In this document: positions 7,479-13,426 of the stretch, one piece after another
Position numbering within the stretch: the stretch's first letter is position 1
Layout of the letters: each line of letters begins with the position of its first letter
From: an uncultured Nitrospira sp.
Lineage (GTDB): Bacteria; Nitrospirota; Nitrospiria; Nitrospirales; UBA8639
DNA: 13,653 nucleotides
Assembly: GCA_902500695.1 (NCBI GenBank)
Contig: CABVRQ010000091.1
Location: 1-13,653, forward strand
Direction of reading: 5' to 3'
Program-made: the position numbers and the translations under genes
The notes under the pieces: model-generated
The model's input: the letters and a program-made list of their open reading frames with translations, nothing else
Told to the model about the DNA's origin: nothing
Databases searched by the model: none

Positions 7479-8252
7479 ATGGAATCTTCCACCCCTCATG
7501 AATCGTACAACCTGGATATTCAAACCCCTGCCGGAGATCTAACCGCGTCGGTTTCGGTACCGACCGGATTCATTCCCATTACCGACATTCTCCCTCTCAT
7601 GCGATCCCTTGGAGAACAAGCTCACCAGCTTGCGATCGACAACACCACTCAAACCGGTGCCACCATTTCCTGCCAAAAAGGCTGTGCCGCCTGCTGTCGC
7701 ATGATGATTCCCGTAGCCCCACCGGAGGCCTTTGCGCTCCTGTCGGTTGTTGAGGCACTCCCTTCTCTACAAAAGGAGCGGTTGCTTGAGCGATTTCAGG
7801 CGGCTCAAAAGACCTTACGTGAAGCGGGCCTGGAGGATGGGTTGCAACAATTGGCCTTTTCCGAAGACCAAGGCACCGACGAAGAACTTGAACCGCTTAA
7901 TCGCGCGTACTATGCCCTTCGAATGCCCTGCCCATTTCTGGAAGATGAAATGTGCTCCATCTATGAACAGCGGCCCTCTGCCTGTCGGGAATTGCTGGTC
8001 ACCTCCCCTGCGGAACTTTGCCAGGACTTCATACAGAATCCCGTCAATCTGATACCCGCCCCGTTTCGAATCAGCACGGTTCTGAGCACATTGTGGGCGG
8101 ATTGTCACCAGGGCCCGATTCGCCTCATTCCCCTCCCCTTCGCACTGGACTGGGCCAAATCCCCTAAGAGCCAAACCACCAGAACCTGGGCCGGGCCGGA
8201 ACTGCTGAGCCGGGCCTTGGATGCCGCGGCGCAATACTTACAACGCCAATGA
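7479..8252 (+). CDS. YkgJ-family cysteine-cluster protein (CxxxCxxCC)
   Basis: A 257-residue soluble protein. The core is the metal-ligand pattern Cys65, Cys69, Cys72, Cys73 in SCQKGCAACC. Further cysteines follow at 151, 159 and 169 in CPFLEDEMCSIY and RPSACRE, then 181 and 209. This arrangement defines the CxxCxxCC/YkgJ family, whose members are thought to bind zinc or an iron-sulphur cluster. The biochemical role is not settled. Residues 1-60 precede the core and show no export signal, so it should act in the cytoplasm. The ATG at 7479 has no ribosome site. It is the first ATG in the frame, and the residues after it read as ordinary protein, so I keep it. The gene stands alone between two intergenic regions. 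Confidence 0.88.
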   Translation: MESSTPHESYNLDIQTPAGDLTASVSVPTGFIPITDILPLMRSLGEQAHQLAIDNTTQTGATISCQKGCAACCRMMIPVAPPEAFALLSVVEALPSLQKERLLERFQAAQKTLREAGLEDGLQQLAFSEDQGTDEELEPLNRAYYALRMPCPFLEDEMCSIYEQRPSACRELLVTSPAELCQDFIQNPVNLIPAPFRISTVLSTLWADCHQGPIRLIPLPFALDWAKSPKSQTTRTWAGPELLSRALDAAAQYLQRQ

Positions 8253-8309
8253 CCTTAAGAGGCATTGAACACCTAGGTTTTCATCGACGAATGACACGGC
8301 CTTCGTGCG

Positions 8310-8326
8310 TGCCTACCAGGTAGGCA
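8310..8326. promoter_or_regulatory. Perfect 17-base palindrome, candidate regulator site (copy 2)
   Basis: TGCCTACC-A-GGTAGGCA is perfectly symmetric around base 8318. It shares GCCTACC-N-GGTAGG with the element at 1173-1186. It lies 264 bp upstream of the GG of the sigma-54-like promoter at 8580, close to the 249 bp seen for copy 1. A site for an enhancer-binding activator is one reading. A repressor operator of the TetR type is another. Confidence 0.55.
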
Positions 8327-8352
8327 TCCAACGCCGGTAACAGAATGGTAAG

Positions 8353-8380
8353 GGCTGGTTCCAGCCTCGGATGACCAGCC
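8353..8380. repeat. GGCTGG/CCAGCC inverted repeat
   Basis: GGCTGG (8353-8358) is followed after TT by CCAGCC (8361-8366), and CCAGCC recurs at 8375-8380. The first arm could pair with either copy. It may be the end signal of the upstream YkgJ-type gene about 100 bases away or an additional regulatory dyad. Confidence 0.35.
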
Positions 8381-8579
8381 AGAAGTTATTCCCGACATTC
8401 CCTCGAAACGCAGCAAAAAATTTCAAAAAAAGACTCCGAATGTAACCAGAATTTCCAGGAAATTGGGACAAGATTTCTTTCACTGGACAGGATGTCTCTT
8501 CGCATAATGTTCCTTCCCGACATTTCATCGACTTATTGGCAATTAATCCAGAAATTACGCCTGCACAACAGATCAAAAC

Positions 8580-8596
8580 CTGGCATTACCTTTGCT
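8580..8596 (+). promoter_or_regulatory. Sigma-54-like (-24/-12) promoter
   Basis: CTGGCATTACCTTTGCT has GG (8582-8583) and GC (8594-8595) separated by exactly 10 bases, as in the sigma-54 consensus. Transcription would start near 8607, just before the leader hairpin and the 38-codon gene. It shares 13 of 17 bases with the element at 1427-1443. Confidence 0.55.
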
Positions 8597-8612
8597 TTTA
8601 TATCTCCCAGTA

Positions 8613-8631
8613 GTAAGCCATGACGGCTTAC
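8613..8631 (+). promoter_or_regulatory. 5' leader hairpin
   Basis: GTAAGCC (8613-8619), loop ATGAC, GGCTTAC (8625-8631) is a perfect 7-bp stem. It lies just after the predicted transcript start and 10 bases before the ribosome site. It could protect the mRNA or influence initiation. Confidence 0.4.
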
Positions 8632-8640
8632 CTAACCTTT

Positions 8641-8648
8641 AAAGGAGG
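8641..8648 (+). promoter_or_regulatory. Strong ribosome binding site for the 38-codon gene
   Basis: AAAGGAGG ends seven bases before GTG 8656 and decides the start of this short gene. It forms part of the palindrome CCTTTAAAGG (8637-8646), which might weakly mask it. Confidence 0.7.
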
Positions 8649-8655
8649 TGCTACT

Positions 8656-8772
8656 GTGAACCAATCAAATCCAAAAGATCCCAAAAAAGGTATGCCAATC
8701 GGGAAACCTACTGCCGCCCCTAGTCCTGCAAAACCACAGCAAAACCCGGCCAAAAAGCCATTCGGCAAATAG
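8656..8772 (+). CDS. Small Lys/Pro-rich protein, 38 residues
   Basis: The frame starts with GTG behind an ideal ribosome site, AAAGGAGG (8641-8648), and ends in TAG at 8770-8772. The protein has 8 Lys and 9 Pro and only one acidic residue, so it is strongly basic and probably disordered. It has repeated motifs such as NPKDPKK, GKPTAAP, AKPQQNP and AKKPFGK. There is no signal peptide or membrane segment. The sigma-54-like promoter and leader hairpin lie directly upstream, and a strong hairpin lies downstream at 8865. Together these suggest an expressed, regulated transcript unit rather than chance. I do not recognise the family. Possible roles include nucleic-acid or polyanion binding or a stress peptide, but none is shown by sequence. 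Confidence 0.72.
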   Translation: MNQSNPKDPKKGMPIGKPTAAPSPAKPQQNPAKKPFGK

Positions 8773-8864
8773 GTGCCCTGACGATCCCCACTACCTGCAA
8801 ATTCCGACCTTTTACCATTGAGGAAAAGGCCCTACCTGTTCAGGTTTTGATGCGGGCGAACGAC

Positions 8865-8894
8865 AAGAGGGGCCGGAAAGATCCGGCCCCTCTT
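8865..8894 (+). terminator. 12-bp GC-rich hairpin between the small gene and cassette 2
   Basis: AAGAGGGGCCGG (8865-8876), loop AAAGAT, CCGGCCCCTCTT (8883-8894) is a perfect 12-bp stem. Only CCCCTT follows, not a T-run, so termination may be partial. It probably ends most transcripts of the small gene. Confidence 0.65.
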
Positions 8895-8998
8895 CCCCTT
8901 AAAGAAGAACGACCTTCCCGACTTAAAAGGATGTCCCAATCATCGTGACAGAAAGCATCCAACTCAACATTGCCGGATGGAAATCCACCAGTGAACCC

Positions 8999-9616
8999 AT
9001 GCCTCGAAACGTTGACCTTCTCCACTACAAACAGATACTTGTTCTGATCTGGATACTCTTGACCGGTTGCGCAGAACCACCTATCTCCCAATGGAACGCA
9101 GCCACCCAAGCACTTGAAGACGCGAAAATGTCAGAAGCCGAACATTACGCGATTGAGAGATTCACCGAAGCAGAAACGGCGTATCAACAGGTCAAGCAAA
9201 ATCTGGATCAACAGGGAGATCGGATACCGCTCTTTCGAAATTATGATCCTGCTATCACGATGTTGTCAGGAGTCTTCGACAACGCGATGCAAGCCAAAAT
9301 GGAAGCCATCGCCAATAAAAAAGAGAGTAAAGCCAATGCCGAGGTAGCTCTCGCTTTTGCCAAACAGCATCTTCAAGACGTTCGTGCACTCCTGGCAGAA
9401 GTTTCCACTCCCGCATCTGATCACGGGGAGCTGGATCAACTTCTCCAAGCCTTTCAGGATACCGAAACGCTCCTCGCCGAAATCGACTCCATTATGGCAC
9501 AAGAACATTTCATCGACGTGATGACCACCTCCCATTCGGTAGAATCTTTTGCCACTCGAATTCAAGCCCAGATTATCTCTGTCAAACTGCTTGCCGCAAA
9601 GCGACCTGCTTCATGA
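8999..9616 (+). CDS. DUF4398-type helical lipoprotein (cassette 2)
   Basis: A 205-residue lipoprotein paralogous to the one at 1700. The signal segment QILVLIWILLTGC ends in a good lipobox, with Cys24 as the lipidated residue. The mature part is helical and rich in Ala, Glu and Gln. AEHYAIERFTEAETAYQQV corresponds to the DUF4398 stretch of copy 1, and RNYDPAITML and AEIDSIMAQEHFI match its other blocks. GTG 8945 is an in-frame alternative start, with AAAAGGA 13 bases before it. I prefer ATG 8999 because it gives the same length and Cys position as the paralogue. Its stop overlaps the next start in ATGA (9613-9616), which indicates translational coupling with the L,D-transpeptidase. It ends in LAAKRPAS, so it lacks the C-terminal Lys that Braun lipoprotein uses for peptidoglycan attachment. 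Confidence 0.85.
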   Translation: MPRNVDLLHYKQILVLIWILLTGCAEPPISQWNAATQALEDAKMSEAEHYAIERFTEAETAYQQVKQNLDQQGDRIPLFRNYDPAITMLSGVFDNAMQAKMEAIANKKESKANAEVALAFAKQHLQDVRALLAEVSTPASDHGELDQLLQAFQDTETLLAEIDSIMAQEHFIDVMTTSHSVESFATRIQAQIISVKLLAAKRPAS

Positions 9617-10848
9617 TGGGGAAGAAAATAATCACTCCGCCCACCAGGTTTCAGTCGGCCTGGCGGCGGCGCTGGATGATCACCCTCATGCTGGTCCTGC
9701 TTCCAGCATTGGCGTTTGCCTGGTGGGAACACACAGGGTATCCCGAGACCTTTCCCTCTCTGGTCGAAGATCTCGACCGGCAGGCGCGGGCCAACGACGC
9801 AGAGACCTTATTTCCTGATCGTTACCAACAATTTCATCACCATGTGCTGGAACTCCGTTCCCAGTGGCGGAGGGAAGCCAATCACTGGTGGACAAATGGT
9901 GATGGAGAGACCTTCAACCAGCAGTATCAACAACTGGTAGAAGAAGGCTCTCTGCTGATTGAAGCCTCCCGCCAAAAGGTGACAGCGCTTCGCTCGGAGG
10001 TCAAGGAACTCCTTCAACCCGAACAGGCACATCTTGCACGATTGCGTGAACTGTCCCACCTGTTCGATCTGGAAGACGACATGCCTGCGCTTTCCCGGGC
10101 AGAGGGACTGTTACAAGAAAGTCTCTTGCGATTAGAGCAGGGACAATACCGGCAGGCACGGGCAGCCGGAGAACAGGCCCTTGAGCATCTTCGCCGCGTG
10201 GAAACCCACGCACTTGCTCAGATGAATCGGTACAGAAACGATGTCCAAATTACGCTCTGGGAACAATGGGTCACGGACACCATTCAACGATCAACCGGGA
10301 CAGCCGGCACAGCGATCATTGCGCTCAAGGCTCCTCGTCGCCTACTCGTCTACCAACGTGGCCGCATCATTGCCGACTATCCGGCACGCGTGGGATTTTC
10401 AGGATTGGCTGACAAGCTCTACGAGGGAGACGGCGCCACGCCGGAAGGCCAATTTCATGTGATACACAAAAAAGACGGATCGGGGACCAAATACTATAAG
10501 GCCTTATTATTAGATTACCCCACGGTGGCCCACCAAAAGCGCTTCCAGGATGCACAAGCCCATGGCCTGGTTCCAGAGGATCGGTCCATCGGCGGTCTGA
10601 TTGAAATTCATGGGGAAGGACCGAATAACGACAAGGCCACCAGCGGCTGTATTGCGTTGGAGAATTCAACCATGGATGACGTATTTGATCGGGCAAAAGT
10701 CGGAACGCCTGTCACCATCGTAGGGGCACTCAACCAGGACAATGACGTCGTGAACTCCTTACACCAGATGGAAGCGCATATTCAGGAGCGGGATGAACGG
10801 TGGCACACCCTCCCCACCCTTGCAGCCTCATTCACCAGCACAGAATAG
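9613..10848 (+). CDS. Membrane-anchored long L,D-transpeptidase, YkuD domain (cassette 2)
   Basis: A 411-residue paralogue of the enzyme at 2321, with the same order of parts. There is a positively charged N-terminus with a membrane segment (about residues 21-38), then a helical region of about 190 residues rich in Leu, Glu, Arg and Gln. The catalytic YkuD domain follows, with EGDGATPEG, the active-site His333 in IEIHG, and Gly345-Cys346 in ATSGCIAL. It is expected to act on peptidoglycan peptides in the periplasm, as a cross-linking enzyme or as a lipoprotein-attaching or -releasing enzyme. The helical part begins with AETLFPDRYQQF, which resembles the helical repeat of the partner lipoprotein. 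A second ATG at 9616 is possible. The gene overlaps the upstream gene by 4 bases and is 1 base from the next. Confidence 0.92.
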   Translation: MMGKKIITPPTRFQSAWRRRWMITLMLVLLPALAFAWWEHTGYPETFPSLVEDLDRQARANDAETLFPDRYQQFHHHVLELRSQWRREANHWWTNGDGETFNQQYQQLVEEGSLLIEASRQKVTALRSEVKELLQPEQAHLARLRELSHLFDLEDDMPALSRAEGLLQESLLRLEQGQYRQARAAGEQALEHLRRVETHALAQMNRYRNDVQITLWEQWVTDTIQRSTGTAGTAIIALKAPRRLLVYQRGRIIADYPARVGFSGLADKLYEGDGATPEGQFHVIHKKDGSGTKYYKALLLDYPTVAHQKRFQDAQAHGLVPEDRSIGGLIEIHGEGPNNDKATSGCIALENSTMDDVFDRAKVGTPVTIVGALNQDNDVVNSLHQMEAHIQERDERWHTLPTLAASFTSTE

Positions 10849-10849
10849 A

Positions 10850-11488
10850 ATGACCGCCTTCATGACCCCCCACTCACGCCTGACACTTCTGCTGAGCCTG
10901 CTCGTCGTGCTGACCACGACACTTGGGGCCTCACGCTCCCCCGCTCAAAAGCGCACCACAACCGTGGTCCCGGTGACGGCGCAACCCCAGGAAGGAAACA
11001 TCCCGTTTTATCCTTCCGCTCCCGGCCTCCTTGCCACGGCACCAAAGGGCCTTTACCTGGTGGTCGATACTGCTCAAAATCGGATGTCCCTTCGAAAGGG
11101 CAATCGAATCCTCTACAGTGCCGTGGCTTCAACCGGCAGCGGGGCGCGGTTGCAGGATCCTCGCAATCCCGGCAACGGATGGGTGTTCGATACTCCGCGT
11201 GGGGTCTTTACCATTTCCAGTAAAATCAAAAACCCGGCCTGGAACAAACCCGATTGGGCCTTCATTGAAGAAGGGCAACCCATTCCAACCAAACCCAAAG
11301 ACCGGATTGAAACCGGCGTGCTGGGGGACTATGCCCTCGGCTTCGGCAATGGCTATTTCATTCATGGCACACTGTATACGCGAATGCTGGGCACCAACGT
11401 CACCCATGGCTGCATCAGACTTGGAGATGAACCGCTGGAATATGTTTTTCACCACGTGCCCCTTGGCACCACCCTGATCATCTATTGA
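10850..11488 (+). CDS. Short secreted L,D-transpeptidase (ErfK/YbiS type)
   Basis: A 212-residue enzyme with an N-terminal signal peptide (RLTLLLSLLVVLTTTLGA, cleavage probably near residues 28-33). The rest is almost entirely a YkuD domain. KGLYLVVDTAQNRMSL opens the domain, TPRGVFTI and NPAWNKPDW are typical of the family, and the active site is FIHGT (His172) plus THGCIRL (His186, Gly187, Cys188). The catalytic Cys attacks the diaminopimelate carbonyl of a tetrapeptide stem. The start follows the previous stop by one base (TAGAATG). An in-frame ATG lies four codons later, and a longer frame from 10793 would overlap the previous gene and is rejected. It differs from the two long enzymes by lacking the helical linker and the GDGATPEG block, so it belongs to another branch and was probably not produced by the cassette duplication. 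Confidence 0.92.
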   Translation: MTAFMTPHSRLTLLLSLLVVLTTTLGASRSPAQKRTTTVVPVTAQPQEGNIPFYPSAPGLLATAPKGLYLVVDTAQNRMSLRKGNRILYSAVASTGSGARLQDPRNPGNGWVFDTPRGVFTISSKIKNPAWNKPDWAFIEEGQPIPTKPKDRIETGVLGDYALGFGNGYFIHGTLYTRMLGTNVTHGCIRLGDEPLEYVFHHVPLGTTLIIY

Positions 11489-12162
11489 AACGCCTCACAT
11501 CTTCCTTCACCCCCTGGCCTCTCCAACCCCCCGGCTCCTACCTGGTGTGGATGCTTCTTCTCACGCTTGTCCTGGGAGAAGCCTGCTCTTCCCAGAGCGG
11601 GGCTCAACAGAAAACCGTTTCTCATCCCGTTGAACAAGAGTTGCAAATGGCAAAAACCAAATCTCTCTATGTTATCGTCGATACCGACAAGAACATCGTA
11701 TTGCTCAAAGCCCGGGGCATCCCCCTGCGGACATTTCCACTGACACGCGCCGAGTGGATCGGAGACCCTCTCACCCACTCCACCGTGCTTCACCTCCAGA
11801 CGAAAGACCCATCGGTATCCCCCCTGCCCATTTCCCCTCCATCAAATTCTTCTCCGAACTCTCCGCCGGAAGATCCCATCACTCCGTTAACCGTCAACAA
11901 TATGCCCAACCGCTATGAGCTCATCTTTCAAGAATCCCTGACTATTTTAGTTCAACCATCCCACCTTCCCTCCTTTTGGGCAAACATGGGGCACCAAATT
12001 GCAGGCTGGGGGCGGCGGGTCACAGCCAGAATAGGCACCTGGGGCGGGTCCCACCAATACCTGGTCCTCTCACTTGATCCTGTTGAAGCCCAAGCCTTGT
12101 ATTGGGCGGCCATCCCGCCCATGACGTGTCTGGTGATTCCTGGAAACCCCACAGCCCCATAA
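11485..12162 (+). CDS. L,D-transpeptidase-like lipoprotein without catalytic Cys
   Basis: A 225-residue protein. The likely start is TTG 11485, which overlaps the upstream stop as TTGA. The resulting N-terminus has a hydrophobic segment SYLVWMLLLTLVLGEAC, a possible but non-standard lipobox. SLYVIVDTDKNIVLLKARG parallels the opening strand of the upstream enzyme (GLYLVVDTAQNRMSLRKGN). The C-terminus LDPVEAQALYWAAIPPMTCL parallels LGDEPLEYVFHHVPLGTTLI. Where the enzyme has THGCIRL, this protein has SHQYLVL, so Cys is replaced by Tyr192. A Pro/Ser-rich stretch (about residues 108-130) sits where the middle of the YkuD domain would be. It looks like an inactive relative, perhaps a regulator or partner of the preceding enzyme. 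The homology is judged by eye. Confidence 0.75.
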   Translation: MKRLTSSFTPWPLQPPGSYLVWMLLLTLVLGEACSSQSGAQQKTVSHPVEQELQMAKTKSLYVIVDTDKNIVLLKARGIPLRTFPLTRAEWIGDPLTHSTVLHLQTKDPSVSPLPISPPSNSSPNSPPEDPITPLTVNNMPNRYELIFQESLTILVQPSHLPSFWANMGHQIAGWGRRVTARIGTWGGSHQYLVLSLDPVEAQALYWAAIPPMTCLVIPGNPTAP

Positions 12163-12553
12163 AACCCGGTCTCTCATTCAGCCATCAATGGTTCGCCTCC
12201 AACCAGGACATGGAGATTCCCCGACTCTATCGCCAAAACAGGAAAACTCAGAATCTACCAACTGCCCGGGCATTGAACAGGAAGAGAGACAGGACAATCC
12301 GAAAGATTGAAAATGGAATACAAGACAACAAGAGAGATGGAACCATAAAAAAGCAGCAACCGGAGAACAGGACCTCCAGGCAGACAGGAAGCACTTCAAT
12401 TAAAACGACTGGAGGTGTACAGCACCGGGTGGAAAAATTCCCTTCGCTAGGAGCGGCACAAAAGTCGGAGAGAGGGAAGGTACGTTACGGAGATGCTGGA
12501 AATTTAAGGAAGTTCCAGACGAATGCACAGGCTTCCACTCGTGAGGGGAACGG
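12163..12553. other. Purine-rich intergenic region between convergent genes
   Basis: The plus strand is markedly rich in A and G, especially 12225-12480. A frame at 12102-12581 crosses the ends of both neighbouring genes. It has low-complexity Arg/Lys/Asn/Gln content and no start signal, so it is not called. No clear terminator hairpin or repeat was found. Confidence 0.45.
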
Positions 12554-13249
12554 CTACTCTTTCAACATGACAAACAATTGACCATCCTGGACTTTCATAT
12601 CCTTCACACCCTTCGAAAATTGATCCCAAAACCCGCCTGAGCCTCCAAATTCTTCCACCAGGTTGGTATTTTTAATATCTCCCCACCAGGCACCGGGAAG
12701 GGGAATTCCGCCTAGACTGATCCCGCGCATCGCCACCACCGGCTTTCCATTGGCATAACTCAGGGCCAGTCCAAAATTAACCTTCAACATCTTTCCACCC
12801 ACGAGGGGCATCTCGTGTTTAATCGGGACCACAAGTTGGACACTCAGAAGATCATCCGCCAGATCAACAGCCACATGTCTGGCCATATACGAATCGGCGG
12901 CAATCAACGCATTCACCTCTCGCTCGGTTAACTGAATCTGGCGATTCGCATCCGTTTCAGAATACGGCACCGGCTCAAGGGGCAAGCCTGTTGTGGACGC
13001 GGAAGGGTCGGACACGGTTGAAGAAACGGCATCGGGCGGCGGAAGCAAGTGAGCCATCTTGACATTCAGGACCTGCTGCTCCGACTCACTCAATCGGGTC
13101 GGCTGAAACATCGTGGCATTCACGTACTGGTTGATCCACAGAACCACACCCAATGCCGTGGCCAAGGCCGCAAGCCCCACAAAAAGAATAACCTGTTTCC
13201 CACTAAACCTTCGGCGTGAAACCGCGACTTGAGAAACCTCAGCATTCAT
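12554..13249 (-). CDS. Unrecognised single-pass membrane protein
   Basis: A 231-residue protein with a basic N-terminus (SRRRFSGK) and one membrane segment (about residues 19-40), so most of the protein should be periplasmic. A Pro/Ser/Thr-rich linker (about residues 68-100) leads to a compact domain from about 105. That domain opens with QIQLTEREVNALIA, continues with VAVDLADDLLSVQLVVPI and ends with AMRGISLGGIPLPGAWWGDI and a C-terminal amphipathic stretch. The alternating strands recall lipid-binding or polymer-binding beta domains, but I cannot assign a family. The ATG is preceded by GGGAGA at a suitable distance. It is transcribed divergently from the M48 peptidase gene, with 177 bases between them. 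Confidence 0.8.
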   Translation of the reverse strand: MNAEVSQVAVSRRRFSGKQVILFVGLAALATALGVVLWINQYVNATMFQPTRLSESEQQVLNVKMAHLLPPPDAVSSTVSDPSASTTGLPLEPVPYSETDANRQIQLTEREVNALIAADSYMARHVAVDLADDLLSVQLVVPIKHEMPLVGGKMLKVNFGLALSYANGKPVVAMRGISLGGIPLPGAWWGDIKNTNLVEEFGGSGGFWDQFSKGVKDMKVQDGQLFVMLKE

Positions 13250-13273
13250 CGTCTCTCCCTTTCCAAGGTGACC

Positions 13274-13285
13274 ATCCTGTAGGAT
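13274..13285. promoter_or_regulatory. Small palindrome in the divergent promoter region
   Basis: ATCCT-GT-AGGAT lies 25 bases upstream of the minus-strand ATG in the 177-base gap between the divergent genes. It could be an operator, but it is short and occurs only once. Confidence 0.25.
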
Positions 13286-13426
13286 ACACGCCTGCCGATT
13301 TCAGGATTATCAACGCTAGCCTCTCCTGGCTCGTTTGAAGTAAGCTTTCACACTCTCCCCATGTATATTCTACCGCAAAATTTTATTAGCGATACTGCTT
13401 GATTGAGCTTCCAGGGAACACAGCCA

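Larger units (their letters stand above)
8253..8655. other. Intergenic regulatory region before the small Lys/Pro-rich gene
   Basis: It holds the second palindrome (8310-8326), a GGCTGG-TT-CCAGCC dyad (8353-8366) with another CCAGCC at 8375-8380, A-rich tracts near 8410-8435, a sigma-54-like promoter (8580-8596) and a leader hairpin (8613-8631). A frame on the minus strand (8313-8576) has no start signal or recognisable content and is not called. Confidence 0.6.

Noticed and set aside
1171..8326. The two GCCTACC palindromes as ends of a mobile element
   Set aside because: They flank unrelated ordinary genes, no transposase or target duplication is seen, and each sits in its own promoter region.
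8313..8576. 87-codon minus-strand frame in the second regulatory gap
   Set aside because: It has no start signal and unusual composition, and it is covered by regulatory-looking repeats.
8637..8646. Palindrome CCTTTAAAGG over the ribosome site of the small gene
   Set aside because: As RNA it would leave only a 3-bp stem, so a stable masking structure is unlikely.
8834..8848. ACCTG-TT-CAGGT followed by TTTT as an intrinsic terminator
   Set aside because: The usable RNA stem is only about 4 bp, and a far stronger hairpin lies 20 bases downstream.
12102..12581. 159-codon plus-strand frame overlapping the ends of two genes
   Set aside because: It has no ribosome site and low-complexity Arg/Lys/Gln content, and it runs through the 3' ends of better supported genes on both sides.
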